Shown piece after piece: positions 1 through 9,599 of a DNA stretch of 50,084 bases (its first letter is position 1; every line of letters starts with the position of its first letter). Below the pieces are notes generated by a model. It did not search any database, had not been told where the DNA came from, and saw only the letters and a program-made list of their open reading frames with translations. A program made the translations under genes and the position numbers. Origin of the DNA: Pelagibacteraceae bacterium (GTDB lineage: Bacteria > Pseudomonadota > Alphaproteobacteria > HIMB59 > GCA-002718135); assembly GCA_018657885.1 (NCBI GenBank), contig JABHWG010000137.1:1-50084 (forward strand), given 5' to 3'.

Positions 1-910
1 CCCAAAAAACTCTTTCAAGATTAACATTATTTAATTTATTAATTTGTTTAATTCCTGTTGGCGATGTGACATTTATTTCAGTAAGATAATCACCTATCAC
101 ATCAATTCCTACAAAAAAAAGATTTAATTTTTTCAATTCTTCTCCTAATACATCAACAATTTGCTGATCTCGGAATACTAGATCTGTTTTTTCAGCAGTA
201 CCTCCAGCATGAAAATTAGCCTTAATATTTCCATGAGAAGGAATTCTTGCTACAGAACCAACATATTCTCCATCAAAAAAGATTATTCTTCTATCACCTT
301 TACTAATTTCAGGAATATATTTTTGAGCCATAATTGGCATTTCTAAATACTTGTTACTTACATCAATGCCTTCAAGGTACCCTTTATTACTTCGATGAAT
401 GCCCTCACCTCCATTACCATATAAAGGTTTTGTTATAATATCATTGTAAGTAATTAAAAATTTTTTTATATCATCAACACTCTGAGATATTAATGTGGGT
501 GGCATAAATTGTTTAAATTTAAATGGAAGAATTTTTTCTGAATAATTACGAACAGCTGTTGGATTATTTATCACTTTAGTATTTTCAGATAAATAATCTA
601 ATAAATAAGTAGAGGTAATATAGTGCATATTAAATGGAGGGTCCTGTCGCAAAAAAATAAATTTAAAATCATTTAGATTTACTTCAGTTTTATCACTTAA
701 AAATTTTACATGACTACCCTCTTGGTCATATAGTTCTATAAAAAAACCACTTGCCTTTACTATTCCCTCATCGAGAAACAGATCATTTGGATGATAATAA
801 AATAAGTCATAATTTCTATTTTGCCCCTCTAATCCAATCATAAAAGATGAATCAAATGCATAATCAATTGTATTTATATCATCCATTTGAATAGCAATTT
901 TATTTTTCAT
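1..910 (-). CDS. gshB: Glutathione synthetase, C-terminus cut by window edge
   Basis: Joins glycine to gamma-glutamylcysteine using ATP, the second step of glutathione synthesis in the cytoplasm. Translating the minus strand from the ATG at 910 gives about 303 open codons running off the window, so roughly the last 10 residues of a normal ~310-residue protein are missing. Prokaryotic GshB features seen are the N-terminal KIAIQMDDI segment, FLRQDPPFNMHY, the ATP-grasp stretch KPLYGNGGEGI, DRRIIFFDGEYVGSVARIP and the C-terminal GIDVIGDYLTEINVTSPTGI. The start overlaps the stop of gshA by one base (TAATG), so the two are translated together. No damage is visible. Confidence 0.95.
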   Translation of the reverse strand, partial: MKNKIAIQMDDINTIDYAFDSSFMIGLEGQNRNYDLFYYHPNDLFLDEGIVKASGFFIELYDQEGSHVKFLSDKTEVNLNDFKFIFLRQDPPFNMHYITSTYLLDYLSENTKVINNPTAVRNYSEKILPFKFKQFMPPTLISQSVDDIKKFLITYNDIITKPLYGNGGEGIHRSNKGYLEGIDVSNKYLEMPIMAQKYIPEISKGDRRIIFFDGEYVGSVARIPSHGNIKANFHAGGTAEKTDLVFRDQQIVDVLGEELKKLNLFFVGIDVIGDYLTEINVTSPTGIKQINKLNNVNLERVFW

Positions 911-2247
911 TAAAATATTAATTCCTTGTAAATTGGTTTTGTAGACCTGCCCCAAGTAGTATTAAATTTATTTATTAAACAATCAGCAGGCGAGCAACCG
1001 TTTTGTAAATTATCCTCTAATCCCTTCATATGAATAGTCTCATCAAACTCACCATTTTTTGATAATCTCTTTCTTTTTATTAAACCCTTTTTGGATAATT
1101 CATAAAATTCTTGAGCTAAATTAATAATTTTTTTACTTTTAAATTCAGTTTGCAATCCTTGTGCTGGTACATTTTTATTTAAATATTCTCTATCTTCTTT
1201 TGTCCAGCCTTCACAAATATTTTTAACACAATCCATAATCTCAGTATCATAAAGAATACCAATCCAAAAAGCTGGTTGAGAGCAAATTAAATCCCAATTA
1301 CAGGCATCCATTGATCTAATCTCAAGATATTGTTTAAGTCTAGCTTGAGGGAAAAGTGTTGTTAGATGATCTTCCCAATCTTTAATTGTAACCTCATATT
1401 TAATATCTGTACTCCTCCCCTCTAAATAATCTTTAAAAGTATATTTTGTCATATCTATGTATTTATTTTTTCTAGTAACAAAATACATAGGTACATTGAG
1501 AGCATAATCAGTATATTTTTCAAAATTAAAACCTTTGTTAAATACAAATGGAATTAAGCCAGTCCTATCTTGATCAGTATGATGCCAAAAATGAGAACGT
1601 AAACTTTTATATTTAGAAATACTGCCTTGATCAAAAGGAGAGTTGGAGAAAATTGCAGTAGCAATAGACTCCAGATTTAACATTAATCTAAATTTATCAA
1701 TCATGTCATCTTCTGAGCAATAATCAATATTGACTTGATTAGTACAAGTCCGCTTCATCATATGATGACCTAGAGTACCTACTTGCATCATATATTTTTT
1801 CATAATTGAATATCTTTGTTTTGGCATCCAAGGAAAATCATCAACCGTTAGATTAGGCTCAACACCCATTCCTAATAAGATAAAATTAAATTCCTCACTC
1901 AGGCTTTTTACTTCCATTAGATGATTAGTTGTTTCTTCACATGTCTCATGTAAATTATCAAGCGGAGCACCAGATAACTCAATTTGCCCTCCAGGCTCTA
2001 AAGTTATAGCTTCTTTACCTTTTTTCAGAGCAATTATTGTCTCTTCATTATCATCATATGAAGGGGTCCATCCTAAACTAACAAATTTTTGTAAAATATC
2101 TTTGATACCATTTTTTTCATCATAAGTAATTGGCATCAAAGAGTTTTTATTTAAAATGAATTTCTCATGCTCAACACCGATTCTCATATCATGTTTTGAC
2201 TTAATGCCTTGAAAAAAATATTCTGTTAAATCGTTTTTTGTTATCAT
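910..2247 (-). CDS. gshA: Glutamate-cysteine ligase, plant/alphaproteobacterial type
   Basis: Catalyses ATP-dependent joining of glutamate and cysteine, the first and limiting step of glutathione synthesis. The 445-residue protein shows the class 3 (plant/alphaproteobacterial) signatures: RIGVEHEKFIL near residue 22, ITLEPGGQIELSGAPL near residue 80, and LEIRSMDACNWDLICSQPAFWIG around residue 306. It lacks the layout of the E. coli class 1 enzyme. It lies 32 bp downstream of tRNA-Leu on the same strand and overlaps gshB by one base, so tRNA-Leu, gshA and gshB may share a transcript. Confidence 0.95.
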   Translation of the reverse strand: MITKNDLTEYFFQGIKSKHDMRIGVEHEKFILNKNSLMPITYDEKNGIKDILQKFVSLGWTPSYDDNEETIIALKKGKEAITLEPGGQIELSGAPLDNLHETCEETTNHLMEVKSLSEEFNFILLGMGVEPNLTVDDFPWMPKQRYSIMKKYMMQVGTLGHHMMKRTCTNQVNIDYCSEDDMIDKFRLMLNLESIATAIFSNSPFDQGSISKYKSLRSHFWHHTDQDRTGLIPFVFNKGFNFEKYTDYALNVPMYFVTRKNKYIDMTKYTFKDYLEGRSTDIKYEVTIKDWEDHLTTLFPQARLKQYLEIRSMDACNWDLICSQPAFWIGILYDTEIMDCVKNICEGWTKEDREYLNKNVPAQGLQTEFKSKKIINLAQEFYELSKKGLIKRKRLSKNGEFDETIHMKGLEDNLQNGCSPADCLINKFNTTWGRSTKPIYKELIF

Positions 2248-2279
2248 TTTAAAATTTTATTCTTAGTGGCAAATATTTA

Positions 2280-2366
2280 TGGTGCGGCTGAGAAGACTTG
2301 AACTTCCACAGGATAAATCCCACAGCGACCTCAACGCTGCGCGTATACCAATTCCGCCACAACCGC
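2280..2366 (-). tRNA. tRNA-Leu (anticodon GAG)
   Basis: An 87-nt gene with a 7-bp acceptor stem (GCGGTTG with CAGCCGC), anticodon stem CAGCG/CGCTG, and loop TTGAGGT giving anticodon GAG (leucine codons CUC and CUU). It has the long variable arm expected of tRNA-Leu, a TTCAAGT T-loop, and an encoded 3' CCA. It lies between divergent lipB and gshA. Its promoter must lie in the 53 bp shared with lipB or inside the lipB 5' end. Confidence 0.96.
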
Positions 2367-2419
2367 ATATATACTAGAATTAAATATCAGATAAGTTAAT
2401 AATATCAATACAGTTAAAT

Positions 2420-3070
2420 ATGATGAATATAGAGATTAAAAAAGATTATAAATTTATAGATTACCAAAAATCTATAAATTTTATGAAAATAAGAATAGAT
2501 GAAATTATCAAGGGGACCAATAAAGAACTTATATGGTTTTTAAATCATGACCATATTTATACTCAAGGAACAAGCTCTTCTAAAATAGAGATACTTAAAG
2601 AAAATAATATTAGAATATTAAAAACAAATCGAGGGGGTAAAACTACATATCACGGCCCTGGTCAAAGAATAGTTTATTTAATGATTAATCTCAATGATAG
2701 AAAAAAAGATTTGAGAAAATTTATAAGTATCATTGAACAATCATTAATGGACTTTCTAAAAGAATATAAAATAGATTGTGCAACATATAAAGACAGAGTT
2801 GGCATTTGGGTCATAGGTCAAAATGGAAAAAAATTTGTAAAAGAAGAAAAAATTGGCGCCATAGGGTTAAGATTAAAAAAATGGACAACTTACCATGGAT
2901 TAAGTTTTAATATTAATCCAAAAATGAATAATTATGATGATATAAATGCATGTGGATTAGATAATTACAAAAACACTTCGCTTAAAGAATTAGGAATTGA
3001 AATTGATGAATCAAAATTTGATGAAGAATATTCAAAAATTTTTTTAAATAAATTAAAGGACCTTAAATAG
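2420..3070 (+). CDS. lipB: Lipoyl(octanoyl) transferase
   Basis: Moves octanoyl groups from acyl carrier protein to lipoyl domains of 2-oxoacid dehydrogenases and the glycine cleavage H protein. The 216-residue protein has RGGKTTYHGPGQ at residues 71-82, KIGAIGLRL with the likely catalytic Lys144, TTYHGLSFNI, and INACGL with the likely catalytic Cys178. Length matches the family. Two tandem ATG codons (2420 and 2423) could start it. The 3' end overlaps the convergent rluC gene by 8 bp, so no terminator can lie between them outside coding sequence. Confidence 0.95.
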   Translation: MMNIEIKKDYKFIDYQKSINFMKIRIDEIIKGTNKELIWFLNHDHIYTQGTSSSKIEILKENNIRILKTNRGGKTTYHGPGQRIVYLMINLNDRKKDLRKFISIIEQSLMDFLKEYKIDCATYKDRVGIWVIGQNGKKFVKEEKIGAIGLRLKKWTTYHGLSFNINPKMNNYDDINACGLDNYKNTSLKELGIEIDESKFDEEYSKIFLNKLKDLK

Positions 3071-3965
3071 CTTTATAATCAAATTTGATTTTTTTAGATT
3101 TCATAAAATTAATAAAATCACTTGGTAATTTTGAAGTAAAATTATATCTATTATCATCGATTGTAAATTCTAATTGATAAGCATTAAGTTTTAAGTTTTC
3201 ATTTTTATTAGATTTATTTAAATTATATTTAATATCCCCGACAATAGGAGACCCCAAATTTTTAGCAACTATTCGTAATTGATGTTTTTTACCTGTCTTA
3301 GGCTCAAATTTAATCAGGGAAATATTTTGTTTTTGATACAATACTTTATAAAAAGTCTGTGTATCAATTTTCTTTTTATTATCATCAGAATTAATTGCTA
3401 AGTCTACATAAGATTCTATCATTTTAGGCTGCCCTTCACACAAAGCTAAATATGTTTTATCCAAGTTTCTTGATTTAAAAAGGTTTCCAAAAATTTTAGT
3501 ATACTTTAAATTTTTAGCAATAATAAGCAATCCTGCAGTTTCCTTATCTAATCTATGTACTAAATTGTAAGCTTCTGAAATATTTTTTATTATTGCATCA
3601 ATAGATATTGTGATATTTGTACCGCCCTGTGTTGCTATACCGGACCATTTATCAATTACTATAAAATTATCATCCTCGTATAATATTGATTCATCAAAAA
3701 TCTTTTTTATTATTTTACTAATCTCTATTGTATTTTTTTTCTTTTCAAATTTAGAATATAATTCTATTGCAAAATTTTTTATTTTAATTTCATCATTTTC
3801 TTTTACTATATATTTTGATTTAATTTTTTGATTATTTACTAAAATATTTTTTTTTCTTAAATTTTTTTCAATAAAACTTTGATTTAAATTTGAGAATTCT
3901 CTTTTTAAATATTTATCAAGTCTTTGATCTTCTAAGTCCTTAGGAATTTTAAGTATTTTTATCAA
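3063..3965 (-). CDS. rluC: 23S rRNA pseudouridine synthase, RluC/RluD family
   Basis: Converts specific uridines of 23S rRNA to pseudouridine. An N-terminal S4-like RNA-binding segment (RLDKYLKREF to NDEIKI) precedes the RluA-type catalytic domain with YEDDNFIVIDKWSGIATQGG, the catalytic motif HRLDKETAGLLIIAKN, and GKKHQLRI. An ATG at 4013 is in frame but would overlap crcB by about 50 bp and add an atypical N-terminus. I prefer the TTG at 3965-3963, whose TTGA overlaps the crcB stop and gives KILKIP, the usual RluC N-terminus, for 300 residues. RluC and RluD cannot be told apart by eye. It ends the ribosomal block. Confidence 0.85.
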   Translation of the reverse strand: MIKILKIPKDLEDQRLDKYLKREFSNLNQSFIEKNLRKKNILVNNQKIKSKYIVKENDEIKIKNFAIELYSKFEKKKNTIEISKIIKKIFDESILYEDDNFIVIDKWSGIATQGGTNITISIDAIIKNISEAYNLVHRLDKETAGLLIIAKNLKYTKIFGNLFKSRNLDKTYLALCEGQPKMIESYVDLAINSDDNKKKIDTQTFYKVLYQKQNISLIKFEPKTGKKHQLRIVAKNLGSPIVGDIKYNLNKSNKNENLKLNAYQLEFTIDDNRYNFTSKLPSDFINFMKSKKIKFDYKAI

Positions 3966-4342
3966 TTTATGATTTTGTTTAAATTGAGTCCAATATAAGT
4001 AAACAATAAACACAATGTTAATGAAAAAAACATATATAAAAAAGCCTGAATAATTTTTTTATCAACTAACATTTCAACATTTTCAAGTGAAAAAGTAGAG
4101 AACGTAGTAAATGAACCCAAGATACCAATTATGATAAAATATTTTAAAAAATCTTGCGTGATATTCTTACTCTCAAGTAAGAAAATTGTGTAACCTATTA
4201 AAAAAGAACCAATTATATTTACTAGAAGAGTGCTTATAAATAAATAATTTAAAGATAAGAAATTTTTAAATAATAAAGAAAAAGAAAATCTTAATGAAGC
4301 TCCAATGGAACCGCCAAGAGCAACATATAAAAAGTTAATCAA
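3962..4342 (-). CDS. crcB: Fluoride ion channel CrcB/Fluc
   Basis: A small inner-membrane channel that exports fluoride as a dual-topology dimer. The 126-residue protein has four hydrophobic segments and the family motifs GGSIGASLRF at the N-terminus, NIIGSFLIGY in the middle, and GILGSFTTFSTFSLE in the third segment. It starts 2 bp after the rplQ stop, so it is probably cotranscribed with rpoA-rplQ. There is no room for a fluoride riboswitch directly upstream. Confidence 0.93.
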   Translation of the reverse strand: MINFLYVALGGSIGASLRFSFSLLFKNFLSLNYLFISTLLVNIIGSFLIGYTIFLLESKNITQDFLKYFIIIGILGSFTTFSTFSLENVEMLVDKKIIQAFLYMFFSLTLCLLFTYIGLNLNKIIN

Positions 4343-4344
4343 AT

Positions 4345-4779
4345 TTAATTTTGAGGTTGCTGTTCTTCTTCAGTAATTTTTTTTTCAATAATTGGTCCAC
4401 TATCTTGACCTTTAGCTTCTTCATCTCTATCAACAAATTCAATTACAGCTGTTGGAGCATTATCACCAAATCTATTCCCTAATTTTATTATTCTTGTATA
4501 TCCGCCACTACGAGAACTATAACGATCAGCTAATGTTGAAAAAACTTTCTTTGTCATTTTATCATCTTGAAGAATAGAAATAGCTTTTCTTCTTGCAGAT
4601 AAATCACCTTTTTTCCCAAGAGTTATGACCTTTTCAATGAATGGTCTCAGTTCTTTTGCCTTAGGTAAAGTAGTGGTGATTTGCTCATGCTTAATTAGAG
4701 CATTAGTCATATTCATTAACAAAGCCTTCCTGTGTGAGGAAGTTCTGTTTAATTTTCTATGTTTAATATTATGCTTCAT
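4345..4779 (-). CDS. rplQ: 50S ribosomal protein L17
   Basis: Large-subunit protein near the peptide exit tunnel. The start [21 protein letters not shown] is diagnostic. At 144 residues it is longer than the ~120-130 of many homologues because of a C-terminal tail rich in Glu and Gln (EEEQQPQN). It lies 6 bp downstream of rpoA, in the standard alpha-operon position. Confidence 0.97.
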   Translation of the reverse strand: MKHNIKHRKLNRTSSHRKALLMNMTNALIKHEQITTTLPKAKELRPFIEKVITLGKKGDLSARRKAISILQDDKMTKKVFSTLADRYSSRSGGYTRIIKLGNRFGDNAPTAVIEFVDRDEEAKGQDSGPIIEKKITEEEQQPQN

Positions 4780-4785
4780 GTGACT

Positions 4786-5808
4786 TTATTTATTAAACGG
4801 ATCCTCATATTTTTTTGCTAATTCATCAATATTTTCTGGAGGCCAATCTGGAACAGACATTCCTAAATTTAATTCCATTTGTGTAAGTACTTCTTTTATT
4901 TCATTAAGAGACTTTCTACCAAAATTAGGAGTTCTTAGCATTTCAGACTCTGTTTTTTGCACTAGGTCACCAATATAAATTATATTATCGTTCTTTAGAC
5001 AATTTGCAGATCTAACTGAAAGCTCAAGTTCCTCAACTTTTTTAAGAAGATTTGAATTAAAGGAAAGCTTTTCAGCAGTACTTTGATCCTGTTGAATTTC
5101 AGGTTCATCAAAATTTATAAATGCTTGAAGTTGATCTTGTAATATTCTTGAGGCAAGTGCAATTGCATCATCAGGAGAAATAACACCATTAGTTTCAACT
5201 TCAAAAATAAGCTTATCATAATCCGTAACTTGACCCACTCTGCTATTTTCAATTTTATAAGTAGCTTTTACAACAGGGCTAAACATGGCATCTAATTTAA
5301 TCTCACCAATAATTTTATTTTCATCCTCAGCAATCTCAGCAGATACATAACCTTTACCTGTTTCAATATTTGCTTCAATTTCAATATCAGCATTTGAGTC
5401 TAGTGTCATAATCAGCTGATCTTTATTCATGATTTCAGTTTCTGAATCAGTTTCAAAATTACCAGCTCTAATTTCCCCTGGGCCAGTTGCTTTTATATAC
5501 ATTTTTTTAAGACCAGGAGAGTGAACTTTAACAGCAACAGATTTTAAATTTAAAAGTATATCAGTTAAGTCTTCTTTTACACCTGGAATGGTAGAAAATT
5601 CATGGACCACACCTTTTATTTTAACAGATGTTATAGCTGCTCCTTGAAGTGAAGATAATAAGACTCTTCTAATTGCATTACCAAGGGTAAGGCCAAAACC
5701 TCTCTCTAAAGGCTCAGCAACAAGAACACCTGTTCTTCCATCATTTTCTTGAACATTTACGTCCATTTTGCTAGGTTTAATAAGTTCCATCCAGTTTTTT
5801 TGTAACAC
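4786..5808 (-). CDS. rpoA: RNA polymerase alpha subunit
   Basis: Dimer scaffold for polymerase assembly and contact site for activators and UP elements. The 340-residue protein has the N-terminal domain ([21 protein letters not shown] motif, here [18 protein letters not shown]) and the C-terminal helix-hairpin domain ([33 protein letters not shown]). It follows rpsK at 16 bp and precedes rplQ. Unlike E. coli, no rpsD lies between rpsK and rpoA, which is usual for alphaproteobacteria. Confidence 0.98.
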   Translation of the reverse strand: MLQKNWMELIKPSKMDVNVQENDGRTGVLVAEPLERGFGLTLGNAIRRVLLSSLQGAAITSVKIKGVVHEFSTIPGVKEDLTDILLNLKSVAVKVHSPGLKKMYIKATGPGEIRAGNFETDSETEIMNKDQLIMTLDSNADIEIEANIETGKGYVSAEIAEDENKIIGEIKLDAMFSPVVKATYKIENSRVGQVTDYDKLIFEVETNGVISPDDAIALASRILQDQLQAFINFDEPEIQQDQSTAEKLSFNSNLLKKVEELELSVRSANCLKNDNIIYIGDLVQKTESEMLRTPNFGRKSLNEIKEVLTQMELNLGMSVPDWPPENIDELAKKYEDPFNK

Positions 5809-5824
5809 TTAATTCTCCTTTTAT

Positions 5825-6214
5825 TTAAACTCTTCGTCTTTTTCTTGGTCTACATCCATTGTGAGGAATAGGCGTAACATCTTTTATGGAAGTTATAATA
5901 TAGCCTATTGCCTGAAGAGATCTTAAGGCTGACTCTCTTCCAGATCCTGGACCAGAAACTTCAACTTTTAGAGTTTTAAGTCCATATTCTTTTGCTTTGT
6001 TTCCAACATCATCAGCTGCAATTTGAGCTGCATAAGGTGTTGATTTTCTTGAACCCTTAAAGCCCTTATGACCTGCAGATGACCAAGCAAGGGCATTACC
6101 ATTATCATCTGTTATTGTAATTATTGTATTATTAAATGAAGAAAGCACGTGCGCCACTCCAGATGAAACTTTTTTCTTAACTTTAGATTTTGTTTTCTTT
6201 TTATCTGCCATCAT
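5825..6214 (-). CDS. rpsK: 30S ribosomal protein S11
   Basis: Platform protein of the small subunit. Recognised from [18 protein letters not shown], the central [20 protein letters not shown], and the C-terminal [18 protein letters not shown]. The 129-residue length is normal. Its ATG overlaps the rpsM stop (TAATG); a second in-frame ATG follows directly. Confidence 0.98.
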   Translation of the reverse strand: MMADKKKTKSKVKKKVSSGVAHVLSSFNNTIITITDDNGNALAWSSAGHKGFKGSRKSTPYAAQIAADDVGNKAKEYGLKTLKVEVSGPGSGRESALRSLQAIGYIITSIKDVTPIPHNGCRPRKRRRV

Positions 6215-6594
6215 TAACCTTTAGTTACTTTTTTCTTTCCAGCTATTGCAACAGCTTTACCTTTACGAGTTCTCGCATTTGTATGAGTTCTTTGACCTCT
6301 AACAGGAAGTTTTTTTCTATGCCTTAACCCTCTATAACAACCAAGATCGTTAAGTCTTTTAATATCTAACGATACTTTTCTTCTTAAATCTCCTTCGACC
6401 ACATGTTTTTGATCTATAACATCTCTGATTTTATTAACTTCATCTTCATTAAGTTCACTAACTCTTTTAGTAATGTCAATTAAAGCTTCATTACAAATAT
6501 CACCTGCTATTTTTGGGCCAATACCAAATATATAAGTAAGAGCAATATTAACCTTTTTATTTGTTGGTATATTTACTCCAGAAATTCTTGCCAT
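6214..6594 (-). CDS. rpsM: 30S ribosomal protein S13
   Basis: Head protein contacting the P-site tRNA and L5. [26 protein letters not shown] at the start and [26 protein letters not shown] at the C-terminal end are diagnostic. It has 126 residues. It starts the alpha-type group rpsM-rpsK-rpoA-rplQ and is preceded by an 83-bp gap that holds a promoter-like sequence. Confidence 0.98.
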   Translation of the reverse strand: MARISGVNIPTNKKVNIALTYIFGIGPKIAGDICNEALIDITKRVSELNEDEVNKIRDVIDQKHVVEGDLRRKVSLDIKRLNDLGCYRGLRHRKKLPVRGQRTHTNARTRKGKAVAIAGKKKVTKG

Positions 6595-6625
6595 TATTTG
6601 AGCCTATTAATAAATTGAATGAGGG

Positions 6626-6655
6626 TGCATACATTAAATATTACACTTAAGTCAA
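6626..6655 (-). promoter_or_regulatory. Candidate promoter for rpsM-rpsK-rpoA-rplQ
   Basis: In the 83-bp gap between adk and rpsM, the minus strand reads a -35-like TTGACT (6655-6650), an 18-bp spacer, and TATGCA (6631-6626) followed by a C-rich stretch (CCC). The -10 fits the consensus poorly. However, the candidate tRNA-Tyr promoter near 33.35 kb has the same layout. It would let the alpha genes be transcribed apart from secY-adk. Assigned by eye only. Confidence 0.35.
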
Positions 6656-6677
6656 GCTTTGAAATAGTAAATTTCAC

Positions 6678-7256
6678 TTAATTTAAGCCTTTTTTGATGA
6701 TTTTAATTAATTCTTTTTGAATTTGTGAAACTTCTTGATCTGCATCAATAATAAAATAATTTTTATCAAAATTGGTGCTAAAAAATTGAGATACTGGGTA
6801 TGTTTCTTTCATATATTTATCTAATCGTACCTTAATTACACCCAAATTATCATCGGATCTTTGTTCTTGTTTAGATCTTGATACAATTCTTTCTTCAGCA
6901 ATCTTAAAATCTATTTTAAAATCAAAAACAAAGTTAAGGTAGGTTTGATTACTTTTAATAAAAGATAAAAAAAAATCAGACTGTGTTTTTGTCCTTGGAT
7001 AACCATCTAAGATAAATCCATTTATGCATCTTTTACTTATTAACTTATCAGCTATAATCTTGTTTAAAAACTCATCTGAAACTAGATTTCCAGCAGACAT
7101 AATATCTTTTAATTGCCATGAAAGATTGTCTCCTTCATTTAATTTTTCTCTTAAAATATCACCTGTAGATAAATGGGAGATATTAAATTCTTTAGCGATT
7201 AGTTTTGCCTGAGTTCCTTTTCCTGACCCAGGAGGACCAAAAAAAACTATGTTCAT
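6678..7256 (-). CDS. adk: Adenylate kinase, short form
   Basis: Interconverts ATP, ADP and AMP. The P-loop GPPGSGKGTQAK is at residues 7-18, followed by the NMP-binding segment LSTGDILRE and GFILDGYPRT. The lid between RIVSRS and the DKYMKETYPV segment is short and has no zinc-type Cys motif. The total is 192 residues against ~215 for long forms. It lies 3 bp after secY, the conserved alphaproteobacterial position. Confidence 0.96.
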   Translation of the reverse strand: MNIVFFGPPGSGKGTQAKLIAKEFNISHLSTGDILREKLNEGDNLSWQLKDIMSAGNLVSDEFLNKIIADKLISKRCINGFILDGYPRTKTQSDFFLSFIKSNQTYLNFVFDFKIDFKIAEERIVSRSKQEQRSDDNLGVIKVRLDKYMKETYPVSQFFSTNFDKNYFIIDADQEVSQIQKELIKIIKKGLN

Positions 7257-7259
7257 TAA

Positions 7260-8600
7260 CTATCTTCTACCCTTTAGTTTTGTTTTCTTTAGCAATCCTT
7301 CATACTGATGTTGAAATAGATGAGATTGCACTTGAGTAATAAAATCTATCATAACTACAACGATAATTAACAAACTTGTTCCACCAAGGTAAAAAGGGAT
7401 TGATGTTTTTGATATAAGAAATTCTGGGAGTAAGGCTACAAGTGCTAAGTAAATTGTGCCAACTGTAGTCAGTCTAGTCAAAACATAATCTATATACTTT
7501 GAAGTATTTTCTCCAGGTCTGATTCCAGGAATAAAACCTCCATATTTTCTTAAATTTTCAGCTTGCTCATCAGGATTGAAGACAATGCCTGTGTAAAAAA
7601 AGCCAAAAAATATGATCATTGCTGCAAATAAAGCTAGATATAAGGGCTGTCCTCTACCTAAATAACTTGAAATAAACAAAAATATATCACTTGAAGAACC
7701 TGCTCCAAATCCAGACATTGTATTTGGAAGAAGTAATATGGATGATGCAAAAATAACAGGTATTACACCAGCAGTATTAATTTTTAGGGGCAGATGTGAA
7801 CTTTGACCACCATAAATTTTATTACCAACTTGCCTTTTTGGATATTGAACAATCAATCTTCTCTGACCTTTTTCAATAAAAACTATAAAAATTATCAAGC
7901 CTAATACTAAAATTAAAATACCAAGAATAAAAGCAACACTTAATTCACCTGTTCTTCCAAGTTGAAGTGTACTTACTAGAGCACTTGGTAAATTTGCAAT
8001 AATTCCAGCAGTAATAATAAGAGATATTCCATTACCAACACCCCTAGAAGTTATCTGCTCGCCTAGCCACATAAGAAATATAGTGCCTCCTACTAAAGTA
8101 ATAACAGTTGTGATTCTAAAAAAAATTCCTGGCTCAAAGACAATGTTTCCATAGGCAGTTTGCATTGACTCTAAACCAATAGAAACACCATAGCCTTGCA
8201 AAGCGGCGATTAATACAGTGATATATCTTGAATACTGAATAATTTGCCTTCTACCTTTTGATCCTTGTTCTTTTAAGCTTTTAAGATGTGGTATACTTGA
8301 CTGCATTAAGGTCATGATTATTGAAGAAGAAATATATGGCATAACGCCTAAGGCAAAAATACCCATCCTGCCTAAAGCACCACCTGAAAAAGTATCAAAA
8401 ATACCTAATATACCGGAAGATTGCTGTTCAAAAAATTGCTGCAATGCAATTGGATTTATCCCAGGAATTGGCAAAAAAGTACCTAATCGAAATACAATTA
8501 ATGCCCCAAGTGTAAAGAGCAGACGATTTCTTAATTCAGTAGCCTTACCAAGAGCTCCAAAATTCATGTTATTTGCAAGTCTTTCAGCTGCAGTTGCCAT
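7260..8600 (-). CDS. secY: Protein translocase subunit SecY
   Basis: Channel-forming subunit of the SecYEG translocon in the inner membrane. The 446-residue protein has about ten hydrophobic segments. Motifs seen are FRLGTFLPIPGINP in the first segment, GGALGRMGIFALGVMPYISSSIIM (plug and second segment), GVGNGISLIITAGI, and EKGQRRLIVQYPKRQVG in the cytoplasmic loop. It follows rplO with 1 bp between. The partner secE is about 23 kb upstream in the same super-cluster. Confidence 0.98.
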   Translation of the reverse strand: MATAAERLANNMNFGALGKATELRNRLLFTLGALIVFRLGTFLPIPGINPIALQQFFEQQSSGILGIFDTFSGGALGRMGIFALGVMPYISSSIIMTLMQSSIPHLKSLKEQGSKGRRQIIQYSRYITVLIAALQGYGVSIGLESMQTAYGNIVFEPGIFFRITTVITLVGGTIFLMWLGEQITSRGVGNGISLIITAGIIANLPSALVSTLQLGRTGELSVAFILGILILVLGLIIFIVFIEKGQRRLIVQYPKRQVGNKIYGGQSSHLPLKINTAGVIPVIFASSILLLPNTMSGFGAGSSSDIFLFISSYLGRGQPLYLALFAAMIIFFGFFYTGIVFNPDEQAENLRKYGGFIPGIRPGENTSKYIDYVLTRLTTVGTIYLALVALLPEFLISKTSIPFYLGGTSLLIIVVVMIDFITQVQSHLFQHQYEGLLKKTKLKGRR

Positions 8601-8601
8601 A

Positions 8602-9060
8602 TTATTTTTTAGTTATAGTTATTATTCCACCAGCTTTTTCAACTTTTTCGATAGCTGTTTTAGATGCGTAGGAAATTTCTATATTAATTTTATCACTGAT
8701 ATCTCCAACACTTAATAACTTTAAATCACCCTTAGTCTTAGAAAATATTTTTTTATCAAACAAATCCTTTTCTTTAATTGATGAAGGATCAATCTCGTAA
8801 TTTTTAACAATATTAGCAATAGTATTAAAATTAATATTCTGAATCTTTTTTGAAAATATATTTTTGAAACCTCTCTTAGGCAACCTTCTATACAAAGGCA
8901 TTTGACCACCTTCAAAACCATTGATTGATACACCTGATCTTGATTTTTGACCTTTAACACCTCTGCCGGCAGTTTTTCCCAAACCTGAGCCTGCTCCTCT
9001 ACCTCTTCTTTTTCTTTTTTTATTAGATGTTAATGTAGAGGTTAATTCATTTATTTTCAT
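8602..9060 (-). CDS. rplO: 50S ribosomal protein L15
   Basis: Large-subunit assembly protein. The Gly/Arg-rich N-terminus (KKRKRRGRGAGSGLGKTAGRG) and GFEGGQMPLYRRLPKRGF are diagnostic. It has 152 residues. Only 14 bp separate it from rpsE, so the usual rpmD (L30) gene is missing here. Confidence 0.97.
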   Translation of the reverse strand: MKINELTSTLTSNKKRKRRGRGAGSGLGKTAGRGVKGQKSRSGVSINGFEGGQMPLYRRLPKRGFKNIFSKKIQNINFNTIANIVKNYEIDPSSIKEKDLFDKKIFSKTKGDLKLLSVGDISDKINIEISYASKTAIEKVEKAGGIITITKK

Positions 9061-9074
9061 AAGTATATATTCCT

Positions 9075-9590
9075 TTAATTTTCAGCCTGTTTTGCATTTA
9101 CAATCTCTGAAACTTTTTTAGATCTTTTTGCAGCAATTGATTTTGGTGACTCTGATCTTTTAAAAGCATTGAAAGTAGCCTTTAACATATTATGTGGATT
9201 TGATGTACCTGTAGACTTAGCAACAACATCTTTAATGCCTAAAGATTCGAAAAGAGCTCTCATAGGTCCACCAGCAATAATGCCAGTACCAGGGGCTGCA
9301 GATCTTAAAATAACTTTTCCAGCTCCAAATCTACCAATAACATCATGATGAAGAGTTCTATTATCCTTAAGATGGACTCTAACCATTTTACTTTTGGCAT
9401 CTTCCGTTGCTTTTCTAACAGCTTCTGGAACTTCTTTTGCTTTACCAGTTCCATAACCAACTCTACCTTTATTATCTCCCACAATCATAATTGCAGCAAA
9501 ACCAAACCGTCTTCCACCTTTAACAACTTTTGCAACTCTATTTATAGTCACTAAATGTTCACTAAAATCTTTATTTTCATTATCCATCAT
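9075..9590 (-). CDS. rpsE: 30S ribosomal protein S5
   Basis: Small-subunit fidelity protein. Recognised from [41 protein letters not shown] and the C-terminal [23 protein letters not shown]. At 171 residues it is normal. The start has two adjacent ATG codons; either is possible. It is 9 bp downstream of rplR. Confidence 0.98.
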   Translation of the reverse strand: MMDNENKDFSEHLVTINRVAKVVKGGRRFGFAAIMIVGDNKGRVGYGTGKAKEVPEAVRKATEDAKSKMVRVHLKDNRTLHHDVIGRFGAGKVILRSAAPGTGIIAGGPMRALFESLGIKDVVAKSTGTSNPHNMLKATFNAFKRSESPKSIAAKRSKKVSEIVNAKQAEN

Positions 9591-9599
9591 AAATATACC

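Noticed and set aside
3963..4013. Upstream ATG start for the rluC-like gene
   Set aside because: It would overlap crcB by about 50 bp and add an atypical N-terminus; the TTG coupled to the crcB stop gives the usual KILKIP start.
4343..4344. Possible fluoride riboswitch before crcB
   Set aside because: Only 2 bp separate rplQ and crcB, so there is no room for the leader RNA outside coding sequence.
8721..8960. A second minus-strand frame (79 codons) inside rplO
   Set aside because: It overlaps L15 in another frame and is Leu/Ile-rich, typical of a shifted AT-rich coding sequence.
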